Shown one piece after another: positions 18,515 to 27,922 of a DNA stretch of 64,000 nucleotides. Source of the stretch: Corynebacterium sp. HMSC074A01. GTDB lineage: Bacteria > Actinomycetota > Actinomycetes > Mycobacteriales > Mycobacteriaceae. The stretch spans positions 8,272 to 72,271 of the forward strand of contig NZ_KV825618.1 in assembly GCF_001831515.1 (NCBI RefSeq), written 5' to 3'. Numbering within the stretch: the stretch's first letter is position 1; each line of letters starts with the position of its first letter. The position numbers and the translations under genes were made by a program. The notes below the pieces were generated by a model, which had not been told where the DNA came from, searched no databases, and saw only the letters and a program-made list of their open reading frames with translations.

Positions 18515-19051
18515 CTAGTGCGAGAAGGCCACGACCACCCACACCTCGCCATGGCCGTAGGCCACGCCGACGCCCATGTAGCGGTGCTCCGGGTTCAAAA
18601 GCACGTCCATGTGCTTCTGCGAGTGGATGATCAGCTCCAAAAAGGCGTGCCCGCTCGCGTTCTCCAACGGCATGCTCGCAGAAACCTGGCCGATGTCTCG
18701 GCCACCGTCTGGCTCCAAGTTCGGCTGCGTCTTTGTCACCGCGTTGCCCTCTGCGTGCTGCTGGGCGAGGCGCTGCAGTTCGGGGTCGAGGCTGACGGGT
18801 GGCAACGCGTCGTCGCTACGCAGCTGGCGCACCGCGGTGAAGAAGTCCTGGCGGATCTCCTCGAGCTTCTGGCCGGTTTCAAAATCGGGTGCGACGTAGC
18901 CTGCCCGGCGATCATCCACCGTCGGGTTGGAGGAGCCGCCCGCAGGCTGATGTTGCGCGGCGCTGACGGTCACCGCGACGGCGGCGATGAGGCCAAGCAC
19001 TCCGAGGATGGTGCGCAGCAACTGCTCGTTGCTCATCGGGAGTTTCTGCAT
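18515..19051 (-). CDS. Membrane-anchored CAP/SCP-domain protein
   Basis: 178 residues. One N-terminal membrane segment (residues about 11-30) works as an anchor or uncleaved signal. The rest is a CAP fold, with LDPELQRLAQQHAEGN (first His), SGHAFLELIIHSQKHMDVLLNP and the end strand MGVGVAYGHGEVWVVVAF. Bacterial CAP proteins are exported, and their roles are mostly unknown. ATG at 19051 is chosen with GAAAGG upstream; ATG at 19036 is an alternative. Confidence 0.8.
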   Translation of the reverse strand: MQKLPMSNEQLLRTILGVLGLIAAVAVTVSAAQHQPAGGSSNPTVDDRRAGYVAPDFETGQKLEEIRQDFFTAVRQLRSDDALPPVSLDPELQRLAQQHAEGNAVTKTQPNLEPDGGRDIGQVSASMPLENASGHAFLELIIHSQKHMDVLLNPEHRYMGVGVAYGHGEVWVVVAFSH

Positions 19052-19167
19052 GGGGCGTGCGCCTTTCCGTCGTAAGGGAGGGGACTTGCAAGTGTGTGCA
19101 AGGATGCATTGCAGCCTAGCAAGTGGCCGCGCAACGTGCCTGGCTGCCAACCGGTAGGCTGGGGCGC

Positions 19168-19500
19168 ATGAATTGCGAATCCACGAGCCAGGTCCCGCAG
19201 CTGAGCTCGCCGATGGCAACGCCGGACCTGGAAGAAGACCTGAAGTTTGAGGTTGCCACCGGCGAGAACCTGCCATGGATGTGCATTGTGTGGGACGACC
19301 CGGTCAACCTGATGAGCTATGTCACCTACGTGTTCCAGACTGTCCTGGGCTATGACCGCAAGCGCGCGAACGAGCTGATGATGCAGGTCCACACCGAGGG
19401 CAAGGCCGTGGTCTCCTCGGGTGAGAAGGACAAGGTCGAGGGTGATGTGAAGAAGCTGCACACCGCCGGCTTGTGGGCGACCATGCAGCAGGCAGGGTAG
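19168..19500 (+). CDS. clpS: ATP-dependent Clp protease adaptor ClpS
   Basis: Delivers proteins with N-end degrons to ClpC/ClpP. 110 residues. The ClpS core [21 protein letters not shown] contains the D/N-D-x-x-N pocket, and [13 protein letters not shown] follows. The ATG at 19168 is used because homology starts just after it. It heads a run of same-strand genes and is partnered functionally with clpP at the window end. Confidence 0.93.
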   Translation: MNCESTSQVPQLSSPMATPDLEEDLKFEVATGENLPWMCIVWDDPVNLMSYVTYVFQTVLGYDRKRANELMMQVHTEGKAVVSSGEKDKVEGDVKKLHTAGLWATMQQAG

Positions 19501-19515
19501 AAAGGGACGAAAAGC

Positions 19516-20055
19516 ATGCAGCCGTGGAGGCGAAAGAAGGCCCTGATGCGTTCGGGAGCCAAGTTCACCACCAAGTTTGATCCGCTGGAGCGGGAGGTGA
19601 TTGGGGACCTCACCGCCACGGTGTCCGAGGCGCTGATCGCGCGCGCCCAGTCCGCGCCGAAGGACGAGTTCGCCGAGATGATGGGCCTGTCCACTGGGCA
19701 CACGGAGGCTCCGCAGGATCCGAAGTTGGCGCGCCTGTTGCCTGATTTTGAGCGAGAGGGCGACGAGGAGTTCGACGGCGACAACGGGCTGTTGCGCAGC
19801 CTGCACGAAAACGACATCATCCGCGCGAAGCTGATGAACATCCGCGTGGTCAACGACGCGCTTGGGCCCGATGGTGGCGTGGAGGTCACCATCGACGAGG
19901 AGGAGGCGCACCAGTTCGTCGCCGCGCTCAACGACATGCGCCTCTACATTTCCGCCGACGATCGCGGCGGCGAGGGCCAGGCCCAGGACCGTGAGCGCCT
20001 CATGGAGTGGCTCGCCTTCTGCCAGGACTCGCTGCTCGATGTCTTAAGCGAGTGA
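19516..20055 (+). CDS. DUF2017 family protein
   Basis: 179 residues of unknown function, matching the actinobacterial DUF2017 family that usually follows clpS. Mostly helical and acidic, with conserved-looking segments FDPLEREVIGDL and LRLYISADD-like text near 140-150. It starts 15 bases after clpS with an AAAGGGA SD, so it is co-transcribed. A link to proteolysis is inferred from position only. Confidence 0.8.
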   Translation: MQPWRRKKALMRSGAKFTTKFDPLEREVIGDLTATVSEALIARAQSAPKDEFAEMMGLSTGHTEAPQDPKLARLLPDFEREGDEEFDGDNGLLRSLHENDIIRAKLMNIRVVNDALGPDGGVEVTIDEEEAHQFVAALNDMRLYISADDRGGEGQAQDRERLMEWLAFCQDSLLDVLSE

Positions 20056-20059
20056 GCCA

Positions 20060-21034
20060 TTGCTTGTCGACGATGCGGTGCACCTCCCCTGCGCCCACCT
20101 CTCCCTCGGCGATACCGGCGTGACGGCGTTTGTCTCCGCCGACCCGCGGGGGATGCTGGCGGCCGTGGATGTGCGCGGCGGCGGGCCGGGCACCCGCGAA
20201 ACCGACCTGTTAGACCTGCACAACACGGTCGAGCGCGTGCATGCCATCCTGTTGTGCGGCGGCTCTGCCTTCGGGCTGGCGGCAGCCGACGGGGCGATGC
20301 GCGAGCTGGAGTCCCGCGGGGTGGGCTTCCCGGTTTTCGGCGAGGATTCGCCGGGCCCGCGGGTGCCGATCGTGCCCGCGGCTGTCATTTTTGATCTGGC
20401 AGTGGGCGATCCCGCGCACCGTCCGAGTGCCGAGGATGGCGCGGCAGCCGTTGCGGCTGCGTGCGACGGGACTGTCACGAGCCCGGCGCAGCTGGAATCC
20501 GGCAGCGTTGGTGCTGGCTGCGGCGCAACCGCGGGCGTGTTGCGTGGCGGGTTCGGGACCGCCTCGCGCGCCGCGTCCGCAGGCACGGTCACCGCGGCGG
20601 TGGTAGCGAACCCGCTGGGTGCGGTCGTGGACGCACGCACCGGCCTGCTTTTCGGTGATCCGGGCGCGCCCGCGGTGGATACGCAGCGCTTCGTCCAGCT
20701 CAAGCGTCCCGCCCCGCAGCTGAACACCACCATCGGCGTGCTGGCCACCGACGCGGCGCTGCCGCCGGCCCAGCTCAAGCGACTCGCCATTGCCGGTCAC
20801 GACGGTTTGGCCCGCGCAATCCGCCCGGTCCACTCACCGCTGGACGGGGACACGCTCTTCGCGGTGTCTGCGCCACAGGATCCCGCGCGGGAAGTCGTGC
20901 CGTGTGGACCGGAAGCGCTCGCGGAGTTGGGTGCCGCGGCGGCGGACGCTGTGGAGGCGGCGATTGTGGATGCGGTGCGCTCGGCCACGAGCGGTTTCGG
21001 TCTGACCGCCTGGTGCGATCTCGCGCGCGACTGA
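20060..21034 (+). CDS. P1 family peptidase (DmpA/NylC-like)
   Basis: Predicted self-cleaving Ntn-type aminopeptidase or amidase, 324 residues. Family marks are AAVDVRGGGPGTRETDLLD, LCGGSAFGLAAADG, SVGAGCGATAGVLRGG and LNTTIGVLATDA, where cleavage before the first Thr of NTT would make the nucleophile. The start is uncertain: TTG at 20060 lies 4 bases after DUF2017 and inside a dispersed-motif copy (20062-20071), while GTG at 20078 would drop part of the first strand. Substrate unknown. Confidence 0.82.
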   Translation: MLVDDAVHLPCAHLSLGDTGVTAFVSADPRGMLAAVDVRGGGPGTRETDLLDLHNTVERVHAILLCGGSAFGLAAADGAMRELESRGVGFPVFGEDSPGPRVPIVPAAVIFDLAVGDPAHRPSAEDGAAAVAAACDGTVTSPAQLESGSVGAGCGATAGVLRGGFGTASRAASAGTVTAAVVANPLGAVVDARTGLLFGDPGAPAVDTQRFVQLKRPAPQLNTTIGVLATDAALPPAQLKRLAIAGHDGLARAIRPVHSPLDGDTLFAVSAPQDPAREVVPCGPEALAELGAAAADAVEAAIVDAVRSATSGFGLTAWCDLARD

Positions 21035-21074
21035 GACGACCGCTTCTCTCGCGCGCCGCTAGACTGGGTCAACG

Positions 21075-21854
21075 ATGACTCACAACCCTTACGGATCTAG
21101 TCCTTACCACCCCGACGGCTGGGGCTACGGGCAAACCGGCCAGCCCGGCTACGGCAAGCCGTTCAATCGCCCCTTCTCTCACCCGGAAAACCAGCCACCG
21201 GCCTTCTCTTACCACCAGCAGCCGCTGGACAAGAGCGCCAAGCGGAAGCGGCAGCGGCGCACAGGGTGGCGTTTCGCGTTGACGTACCTGGCAGTGATCT
21301 GGGTTGTGTACGCCTTGAACGCCCTGGTGTTCGACGGCGCGCTGTGGGTTTTCGGCATCCAGCCTCTCGACCTTTCGACAATCTGGCACATCTTTACCTC
21401 CCCACTCCTGCACGCGAACCTGGAGCACATCGTGGGTAACTCGATTCCAGGCGCGATCTTCGCCTTCCTCATCGGGTACTCGGGCAAGCGCGTGTTCTGG
21501 GAGGTCACGACGTTTGCCATGCTGGTCAGCGGCTTGGGTACCTGGTTGATCGGCGGGATCGGCACGAACCACATCGGTGCCTCCGGCGTGATCTATGGGT
21601 GGTTGACGTACCTGCTGCTGCGCGGCATCTTTAACCGCTCTCTGCCGCAGATCCTCCTGGGACTTATCCTGGCGTTTTTCTACTCCGGTCTGATCTGGGG
21701 CGTGCTGCCCGGCACGCCGGGGGTAAGCTGGCAGGCTCACCTGTGCGGCGCGATCGGTGGTCTGCTCGCGGGCATGTTCATCACCTCCGACGACCCGCCG
21801 GAGCTGGTGGCCAAGCGAGAGGCGAAGCAGGCACGAAAACAGGCAGGAAGGTAG
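21075..21854 (+). CDS. Rhomboid family intramembrane serine protease
   Basis: Cleaves substrates within the membrane. 259 residues: a Pro/Gly/Tyr-rich cytoplasmic tail of about 60 residues, then six to seven membrane segments. The catalytic dyad is visible as GASGVIYG (Ser) and [12 protein letters not shown] (His), with [10 protein letters not shown] as the conserved oxyanion-side motif. It sits directly before murI with 8 bases between, as in other corynebacteria and mycobacteria. Confidence 0.92.
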   Translation: MTHNPYGSSPYHPDGWGYGQTGQPGYGKPFNRPFSHPENQPPAFSYHQQPLDKSAKRKRQRRTGWRFALTYLAVIWVVYALNALVFDGALWVFGIQPLDLSTIWHIFTSPLLHANLEHIVGNSIPGAIFAFLIGYSGKRVFWEVTTFAMLVSGLGTWLIGGIGTNHIGASGVIYGWLTYLLLRGIFNRSLPQILLGLILAFFYSGLIWGVLPGTPGVSWQAHLCGAIGGLLAGMFITSDDPPELVAKREAKQARKQAGR

Positions 21855-21862
21855 GAAGACGT

Positions 21863-22681
21863 ATGCGTCCGGACAATTCGGCGCCGATTGGGATTTTTGA
21901 CTCCGGCGTGGGCGGGCTGACGGTGGCGCGCGCGGTAATGGACCAGCTGCCCTACGAGTCGATCAGCTACATCGGCGATACCGCGAATGCCCCCTACGGC
22001 CCGCAGCCGATTGCCGATGTCCGCCGCCACGCCCAGCGCATCGGCGACGAGCTAGTCGAGCAGGGCTGCAAGATGCTCGTGATCGCCTGCAACACCGCGA
22101 CCGCCGCCTTCTTGCACGACGCGCGCGAGCGCTACGACATCCCGGTACTCGAAGTCATCCAGCCGGCGGTGCGCCGCGCGATCTCGGCGACCCGCAACAA
22201 CAAGGTTGGGGTGATCGGCACCCAGGGCACGATTACCTCGGGCGCGTACCAGGACCTCTTTTCGCTGAAGTCCGACCTGGAGGTCAGCGCCGCGGCGTGC
22301 CCGGCGTTCGTGGAGTTCGTCGAGCGTGGCATCACCTCCGGGCGCCAAATCCTCGGGGTGGCGCAGGGATACTTGGAGCCGCTCCAGGCGGCTGGGGTGG
22401 ACACCCTGGTGCTCGGGTGTACCCACTACCCGCTGCTCTCAGGCGTGATCCAGCTCGCGATCGGCGAGCACGTCACGCTGGTCTCCTCCGCGGAGGAGAC
22501 CTCAAAGGACGTGCTGCGCGTACTCACCGAGCGCGACATGCTCGCGCCCGCGCCGCAGGAAGGCGGCCGTGCACCGGAGCGCGTGTTCGCCTCCACCGGC
22601 GACCCGGCTATCTTCGATCGGCTTGCGGAACGTTTCCTCGGACCGCAGGTGCACGCGGTGGGCGCGAAGGCGCACGGATGA
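21863..22681 (+). CDS. murI: Glutamate racemase
   Basis: Makes D-glutamate for peptidoglycan. 272 residues. [16 protein letters not shown] holds the first catalytic Asp/Ser, [12 protein letters not shown] the first catalytic Cys, and [10 protein letters not shown] the second. The ATG at 21863 follows AGGAAG. Part of the block rhomboid-murI-phosphodiesterase-rph-rdgB. Confidence 0.95.
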   Translation: MRPDNSAPIGIFDSGVGGLTVARAVMDQLPYESISYIGDTANAPYGPQPIADVRRHAQRIGDELVEQGCKMLVIACNTATAAFLHDARERYDIPVLEVIQPAVRRAISATRNNKVGVIGTQGTITSGAYQDLFSLKSDLEVSAAACPAFVEFVERGITSGRQILGVAQGYLEPLQAAGVDTLVLGCTHYPLLSGVIQLAIGEHVTLVSSAEETSKDVLRVLTERDMLAPAPQEGGRAPERVFASTGDPAIFDRLAERFLGPQVHAVGAKAHG

Positions 22682-22735
22682 GCCAAAATACCCGGAAGTT
22701 TAGAATTCCCCCTCGATTCGTGGCACAGTGATTCC

Positions 22736-23500
22736 ATGAAGTTGACCATCCTCGGCTGTTCCGGGAGCCTCGCCGCCCCCGGGAATCCCGGTTCCTCCTA
22801 CGTTGTCAGCGTTGCTGGCAACAGCGACATCGTCCTGGACTTCGGGCCGGGCGCACTGGCCGCGATGCAGGAGCACTTCGACCCGTCCGATGCGCACGTG
22901 TGCTTCAGCCACCTGCACGCCGACCACTGCTCCGACATCGCCTCGCTGTTGGTGTGGCGCCGCTACCACCCAACGAAGCCGGCGAGCACACGCCACCGCA
23001 TGCTGGGGCCGAGCTACACCCCGGAGCACGTGGGCAGAATGAGCGCCGACGGCCCCGGCCAGGTCGACGATATCGCCGACACCTTTGACTTCTCCCCGCT
23101 GCGCGCCGGGCACACCGAGACGCTTGGCGACGTGGCGCTGACCCCCTTCGACGTCGTCCACCCCGCGGCCGAGTCGCATGCGCTGCGCCTGGAGCACGAC
23201 GGCAAGGTGCTGACCTATTCGGGCGACAGCGCATATACCCCCTCGCTCGTGGACGCGGCCCGCGGCGCGGACCTTTTCCTGTGCGAGGCCGCCTGGGGTG
23301 CCTCCGCGGAGGGCAACCCGGAGGGGATGCACATGTCGGGCCAGGACGCCGGCCGTATTGCCCGCGAGGCGGGCGTGCGCACGCTGGTAATCGTGCACAT
23401 CCAGCCCTGGTCGAGTGTGCAGGACACGCTGGCCGCGGCCCGCACCGAGTTTTCCGGGGAGATCGTCATCGGCGCAGCCGGCGATGTCTTCGAGCTCTAG
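22736..23500 (+). CDS. MBL-fold hydrolase, Rv1339-like phosphodiesterase
   Basis: 254 residues with a metallo-beta-lactamase core: SHLHADHCSD binds two metals, and YSGDSAYTP and IVHIQPWSS give later ligands. Position between murI and rph matches mycobacterial Rv1339, reported as an atypical cyclic-nucleotide phosphodiesterase. That activity is inferred by synteny and similarity; RNase Z-like proteins share the fold. Confidence 0.82.
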   Translation: MKLTILGCSGSLAAPGNPGSSYVVSVAGNSDIVLDFGPGALAAMQEHFDPSDAHVCFSHLHADHCSDIASLLVWRRYHPTKPASTRHRMLGPSYTPEHVGRMSADGPGQVDDIADTFDFSPLRAGHTETLGDVALTPFDVVHPAAESHALRLEHDGKVLTYSGDSAYTPSLVDAARGADLFLCEAAWGASAEGNPEGMHMSGQDAGRIAREAGVRTLVIVHIQPWSSVQDTLAAARTEFSGEIVIGAAGDVFEL

Positions 23501-23521
23501 CGTGCGGGTACGCTGGTGCCC

Positions 23522-24250
23522 ATGACTGATTTCACACGTGCAGATGGCCGCGGTTTGACGCAGATGCGCCCGGTGCGCATCACCCGCGGTTTTACCTCCA
23601 ACCCTGCTGGCAGCGTGCTCGTCGAGTTCGGCAACACGCGCGTCATGTGCACGGCCTCCGTGGAGGAGGGCGTGCCGCGCTTCAAGAAGGATTCGGGTGA
23701 GGGGTGGCTCACCGCTGAGTACGCGATGCTGCCCTCGGCCACGCACGACCGCACGCCGCGCGAGTCGATGCGCGGCAAGGTGAAGGGCCGCACGCATGAG
23801 ATTTCGCGCCTGGTTGGCCGCTCCCTGCGTGCCGCGGTCGACCTTTCCGAGCTGGGGGAGAACACGATCCAGCTGGATTGCGATGTGCTGCAGGCCGACG
23901 GTGGGACCCGCACGGCGTCGATTACCGGCGCATACGTGGCGCTGGCAGACGCCATCGCGGTGCTCAAGGAACGCGGCGTCGTGCCGGGCGAGCCGCTGCT
24001 CAAACCGGTCGCTGCAGTCTCCGTCGGCATCGTCGACGGCCGGGTGAGCCTGGACCTGCCGTACGAGGAGGACTCGCGCGCCGAGGTCGACCTGAACGTG
24101 GTGATGCAGGAGGGCGGCAACTTCGTGGAGATCCAGGGCACCGGCGAGCAGGGCCTCTTCGGCCGCAAGGAGCTCAACGAGATGCTCGACGTGGCTGAGC
24201 TGGGGCTCAACTCGCTTATCGACGCCCAGAAGGCGGCCCTGGGATGGTAA
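23522..24250 (+). CDS. rph: Ribonuclease PH
   Basis: Phosphate-dependent 3' exonuclease that trims tRNA precursors. 242 residues, the usual length. [34 protein letters not shown] and [19 protein letters not shown] are family marks. The ATG at 23522 is used; a GTG six bases earlier would add two residues. The end encodes [11 protein letters not shown] and contains a dispersed-motif copy. It overlaps rdgB by 7 bases. Confidence 0.95.
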   Translation: MTDFTRADGRGLTQMRPVRITRGFTSNPAGSVLVEFGNTRVMCTASVEEGVPRFKKDSGEGWLTAEYAMLPSATHDRTPRESMRGKVKGRTHEISRLVGRSLRAAVDLSELGENTIQLDCDVLQADGGTRTASITGAYVALADAIAVLKERGVVPGEPLLKPVAAVSVGIVDGRVSLDLPYEEDSRAEVDLNVVMQEGGNFVEIQGTGEQGLFGRKELNEMLDVAELGLNSLIDAQKAALGW

Positions 24251-24873
24251 AAGTCCTCGTCGCCTCGAACAACCCCGGCAAGCTCCGCGAGCTCGAGCAA
24301 GTGCTGCGCGAGCTTTCCATCGAGGGCATTGAGCTCGTCTCCTTGCGCGACGTCGAGCCCTACCCGGAACCGCAGGAGGACGGGCTGACCTTCGAGGACA
24401 ACGCGCTGATCAAGGCGCGCGCCGGGGCCGCCCACACCGGCCTGCCGTGCGTGGCAGATGACTCCGGGCTCGCCGTTGTTGCCTTAAATGGCATGCCGGG
24501 CGTGCTCTCGGCGCGCTGGTCGGGGGATCATGATGCCCCGGACGTGGACGAGGCGAACAATCGCCTGCTGCTTGCACAGATGCGAGACATCGCACTGCGG
24601 GACTGTGCCTTCGTCTCCTGCTGCGCGCTCGTGACCCCGGCGGGTGACGAGTTCACCGCGGAGGGCCGCTGGACCGGGCAGCTTCTGCACGCCCCGCAAG
24701 GTCAGAACGGGTTCGGCTACGACCCGCTGTTTGCCCCGGACGATGCCCCGCAGCGAGCCAACGGTGCCACGCTTTCCTCGGCCGAGCTTTCCCCGGAGGA
24801 AAAGAACGCGCGCTCGCACCGCGGCCAGGCGCTGCGTGCGCTGGCCCCGGACATCACACGGCTGCTGGGTTAG
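24244..24873 (+). CDS. rdgB: dITP/XTP pyrophosphatase (RdgB/HAM1)
   Basis: House-cleaning enzyme that hydrolyses inosine and xanthosine triphosphates so they do not enter DNA or RNA. 209 residues. [42 protein letters not shown] and [11 protein letters not shown] are typical. Translationally coupled to rph by a 7-base overlap. Confidence 0.94.
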   Translation: MVKVLVASNNPGKLRELEQVLRELSIEGIELVSLRDVEPYPEPQEDGLTFEDNALIKARAGAAHTGLPCVADDSGLAVVALNGMPGVLSARWSGDHDAPDVDEANNRLLLAQMRDIALRDCAFVSCCALVTPAGDEFTAEGRWTGQLLHAPQGQNGFGYDPLFAPDDAPQRANGATLSSAELSPEEKNARSHRGQALRALAPDITRLLG

Positions 24874-24882
24874 GGTGGGGGC

Positions 24883-25263
24883 ATGAAAAAGACGATTGCC
24901 CTTTGCACAAGTGCTCTGTTCGCTAGCGCCACCCTCGTCGGGTGTGGTTCCTCCTCCGAGTGGGACGGTGCCTGGTCCGGGGACGTGACCCCGACCGAGG
25001 CGGGCCAGCCCCACGGGGCGGCCACGCTTACCATCGACGGGGGCGACTGCTCCTGGGAGCTGACCGAGCCGACCGGGGAAACCAACGACGCGCGCTGCGA
25101 GCAGGACGACGAGGAATTTAAGCTCGCCGACCCGCTCAGCGGCCGGGATTTGGAGTACAAGGGCCAGGTCAACGGCGATACGCTCACCATGACGCCGGAT
25201 AATGATCGGGCGGAAAAGATTGGCGTGATGGTGCTGACCCGCACCACCGACGAGGAAAACTAA
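24883..25263 (+). CDS. Small lipoprotein, function unknown
   Basis: 126 residues. The signal peptide MKKTIALCTSALFASATLVGC ends in a lipobox with Cys21. The mature part is acidic, of strand-rich composition, with two Cys (in GDCSWEL and DARCEQDD) that could form a disulfide. It follows rdgB after 9 bases. I recognise no domain. Confidence 0.75.
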   Translation: MKKTIALCTSALFASATLVGCGSSSEWDGAWSGDVTPTEAGQPHGAATLTIDGGDCSWELTEPTGETNDARCEQDDEEFKLADPLSGRDLEYKGQVNGDTLTMTPDNDRAEKIGVMVLTRTTDEEN

Positions 25264-25266
25264 TCG

Positions 25267-25644
25267 CTATAGCTGGAACGTCGCGGTGACTTCCTTGCGG
25301 CGCTTTGCCTCCACCACAAAGGAGAGGAAAGGCACCACGCCGGAGATCGCCGTAACCACCCAGGTGCTCGCGGGCCAGCGTGCCTTGAGCCCCAGGTTCA
25401 GGGAAGCGACAAGGAAGAGCATGTAGGCGATCCCGTGGACCCTGGCCACCCACGCCAGGTAGACCACGTCCATGTGGAAGCCGTACTCCAGGGTCATCCG
25501 CAGCACCAGCAGCAAAAGGAGCACGCCGGTCACCCAAGCGGCAATAGAAAACAGGCTCAGCGCCTGCTTGACGCGACGCTGGCGCTCCGGGTGAATGCGG
25601 TTCGGTGCCTGCGGCTCGGTTGGCTGGGGTTGGGGCTGGGTCAT
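25267..25644 (-). CDS. DUF3817 membrane protein
   Basis: 125 residues with three predicted membrane segments. RVHGIAYMLFLVASLNL and WVVTAISGVVPFLSFVVEA match DUF3817, the family of mycobacterial Rv1342c, which lies in the same place after rdgB. Function unknown. It overlaps the next upstream gene by 4 bases (ATGA), so the two form an operon. Confidence 0.83.
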   Translation of the reverse strand: MTQPQPQPTEPQAPNRIHPERQRRVKQALSLFSIAAWVTGVLLLLLVLRMTLEYGFHMDVVYLAWVARVHGIAYMLFLVASLNLGLKARWPASTWVVTAISGVVPFLSFVVEAKRRKEVTATFQL

Positions 25645-26102
25645 TGACCGTCCTTCTCCTCTAGGGTGTGTTCGCTGGCGGTACCCCGCCTGCGCGGGGT
25701 CAGCAGATCGTTGTATTCCTCGACGTCCATCTGCGGGCGGGTGGGAAGAAAGTCCTCGTCGATCTGCGTTGGCGCGCTGGGATCGTTGCCGTAGCGTGCC
25801 AAGTCCGCCTCGTAGAGGTGCTCCATTTGCTCACCGGCGTTGAGGGCGTCAATCTTCTCGTTCTCCATCCGGATACCGGCCCGGTACGCGTAGACGAAGA
25901 ATGCGCCGAAGAAGGGCCACTGCAAGGCGTAGCCCAAGTTTTGGAACGTGCCGGTGCCCGACTGGTAGCGGGTCCACTGCCACCACGCCAGCAGGCACGT
26001 GGTGATCACCGCGGCGATGAGTAAGAGAATGTGCCAAGCACGAACCTTCACACGGGAGCGTTTCTCCGGTGCGGGGGTCTGGGGGTCGCGGGGCTCGTTC
26101 AC
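25641..26102 (-). CDS. Membrane protein of the Rv1343c (LprD) type
   Basis: 153 residues. Two membrane segments around residues 20-40 and 55-75 flank WWQWTRYQSGTGTFQNLGYA. The rest is an acidic cytoplasmic tail. It precedes the DUF3817 gene just as Rv1343c precedes Rv1342c, which is the basis of the assignment. The GTG at 26102 is chosen; an upstream in-frame ATG would extend it toward the tRNA promoter. Role unknown. Confidence 0.72.
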   Translation of the reverse strand: MNEPRDPQTPAPEKRSRVKVRAWHILLLIAAVITTCLLAWWQWTRYQSGTGTFQNLGYALQWPFFGAFFVYAYRAGIRMENEKIDALNAGEQMEHLYEADLARYGNDPSAPTQIDEDFLPTRPQMDVEEYNDLLTPRRRGTASEHTLEEKDGQ

Positions 26103-26198
26103 ACCTGAACAGTCTACCAACGCCGCCCCCGTGGCCAAACTAAAGTTGGAGTCGGTTTCAAATTGTGGCCCATTGGCATGTAGGATGTCTCCCATTGC

Positions 26199-26283
<85 letters not shown>

Positions 26284-26299
26284 CTTCTCAAGCTTCGCG

Positions 26300-26923
26300 C
26301 TAGAGGTTTTCGAGCGCGTGCTCGGCCTGGGCACGAGTAAAGTGCTCCGGGCCTTTGGTCAGCGCGTCGAGTAGTTCTTCTTCCGGCGTGCCATCCGCGT
26401 GCATCTGCCGCGCCACCTGGAGCGCGAGCGCATTCCAATCTGCCTCAACCGTATCGACGGCGTAGGAGGCAGCGTCGGTGGAGAAGCCCTCCTCGTCCCG
26501 CAGCTGGTTGTACAGGTTGGACTTAGACAGTGGCTGGGCAGCCAGGTACTCCTCGGCTGCCTGCAGTGCGTCGCGCGACTCGGCGGGGACCGTCTCTTCG
26601 GCTTCTGGCGCGCTGTTTTCCGTGTCGGGCAGGCCAACTACCCCGTCCTCGGCCGCGTGGTGCTCGGATGTCTCCACGGTTTCGGTGACCTGCGTGGTCT
26701 GTGCCGCTTGCGGGGTCTCCGGCGCGGCGTCATTGCTGTCGTTGCTGCTGAGCAGCAGCCATCCGAGGAACCCAAAGCCGAAGGCTGCCAGCAAGCCGAC
26801 GGTGACCCACTGCGCTGCTGTGGAGCGGGGACGCTCGTTTTCAACCTGCGGCTGCGGCTCGTAGGGATGCGTCGCGTTATCGGGCGTGCTGGGGTTCGGG
26901 GTTGGATCGTTCGGGGAAGTCAT
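26300..26923 (-). CDS. Ltp-repeat membrane protein
   Basis: 207 residues. A Pro-rich cytoplasmic start, one membrane segment at about 37-59, an acidic linker, then a C-terminal pair of helical Ltp-type repeats (ALQAAEEYLAAQPLSKSNLY and EEGFSTDAASYAVDTVEADW). The Ltp domain is known from host cell-surface-exposed lipoproteins and phage superinfection-exclusion lipoproteins; here the anchor is a membrane helix. Any role in phage exclusion is a guess. Confidence 0.75.
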   Translation of the reverse strand: MTSPNDPTPNPSTPDNATHPYEPQPQVENERPRSTAAQWVTVGLLAAFGFGFLGWLLLSSNDSNDAAPETPQAAQTTQVTETVETSEHHAAEDGVVGLPDTENSAPEAEETVPAESRDALQAAEEYLAAQPLSKSNLYNQLRDEEGFSTDAASYAVDTVEADWNALALQVARQMHADGTPEEELLDALTKGPEHFTRAQAEHALENL

Positions 26924-27002
26924 GTGGCCTCACTTGCTTCTTCGTCTCGGCGGGGAACACCGCCCTCGGTTCACTGATATGACCATTATGGGGCGGCGTG
27001 CC

Positions 27003-27019
27003 GTCGATAAGCAAAAGGG
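27003..27019 (+). repeat. Dispersed motif after bcp stop
   Basis: GTCGATAAGCAAAAGGG lies just past the 3' end of bcp; the core ends 9 bases from the bcp stop codon. Confidence 0.7.
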
Positions 27020-27021
27020 CC

Positions 27022-27507
27022 CTAGAGATCCCAGTCGCGCAGGATGCGGCCGACGTGGCCGGAAGCGCGCACATTGTACTGGCACTGGGCGATCGTGCCG
27101 ACGCCGTCGGCATCCACGTCCACCAGGAAGGTCGAGCGAATGACGCCCTGGGTGACCTTGCCGTACATCTTCTTCTCGCCGAACGCACCGTAGGCGGTGA
27201 GCGTCTCCTTCGACTCGTCGCCGAGGAGCTCGACGCCAAGGTCGTGCTTGGCACGGAAGTCAGCCAGCTTCTCGGTCGGATCGGGGCTAATGCCGATTAC
27301 GGTGACCTTGGCGTTGGAAAACTCGTCGAGCTTCTCGGTGAAGTCGCACGCCTCGGTGGTGCAGCCGGGGGTGTTTGCGCGCGGGTAGAAGTAGACGATG
27401 ACGCGCTGGCCGGCGAAGTCTGCGAGCGAGACCTGCTCGCCCTTATCGTTGGGCAGGGTAAAAGCGGGGGCAGTGTCGCCCTTTTCTAGTCTGATCTGAT
27501 CGGTCAT
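27022..27507 (-). CDS. bcp: Thiol peroxidase, BCP/PrxQ type
   Basis: Thioredoxin-dependent peroxiredoxin that removes peroxides. 161 residues. TPGCTTEACDF holds the peroxidatic and resolving Cys five residues apart, the atypical 2-Cys arrangement of PrxQ. The ATG at 27507 is immediately preceded by GGGGAGGT, an SD unusually close to the start; no better start is seen. Confidence 0.92.
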   Translation of the reverse strand: MTDQIRLEKGDTAPAFTLPNDKGEQVSLADFAGQRVIVYFYPRANTPGCTTEACDFTEKLDEFSNAKVTVIGISPDPTEKLADFRAKHDLGVELLGDESKETLTAYGAFGEKKMYGKVTQGVIRSTFLVDVDADGVGTIAQCQYNVRASGHVGRILRDWDL

Positions 27508-27572
27508 ACCTCCCCGTTTTACACTACTGTTGTTGAAAGAACCGCTGAACAACGAAAACGTAGGAGTACAAC

Positions 27573-27848
27573 GTGGCACGAGACATTCACGATATTGAGC
27601 GCGACATCTCCCGCACCCGCAGCCAGCTGGCCGCTACCCTCGACGAGCTCGCCGACCGCACCAGCCCGGCAACCTTGGCGGATGGTGCCAAGTCGAGCGC
27701 CGCTGAGTGGCTGCAGGACGAGACGGTGCAGAAGGTGCTCGCCGGTATCGGCGCTGCCGTCGTCGCGCTCGTGGGCATCAAGGTGCTCAACGGCCGCAAG
27801 CGCAAGAAGGAGCTCAAGGAGCTGCAGAAGCTGCTCTCGCGCGACTAA
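27573..27848 (+). CDS. DUF3618 domain protein
   Basis: 91 residues. The start RDIHDIERDISRTRSQLAATLDELADR is the DUF3618 signature. A membrane segment follows at about 55-72, then a basic Lys-rich tail. Actinobacterial members are small envelope-associated proteins of unknown function. GTG start. Divergent from bcp, with 65 bases between the start codons. Confidence 0.85.
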   Translation: MARDIHDIERDISRTRSQLAATLDELADRTSPATLADGAKSSAAEWLQDETVQKVLAGIGAAVVALVGIKVLNGRKRKKELKELQKLLSRD

Positions 27849-27860
27849 GCACGCACAGTA

Positions 27861-27908
27861 AAGGCCGTCCACCTGGATCTGATGATCGGGTGGACGGCCT
27901 TCTCTTTT
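27861..27908 (+). terminator. Terminator between DUF3618 gene and pncA
   Basis: AAGGCCGTCCACC pairs fully with GGTGGACGGCCTT, and CTCTTTT follows. It can serve both converging genes. Confidence 0.88.
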
Positions 27909-27922
27909 ATTCTGGCGAGCGC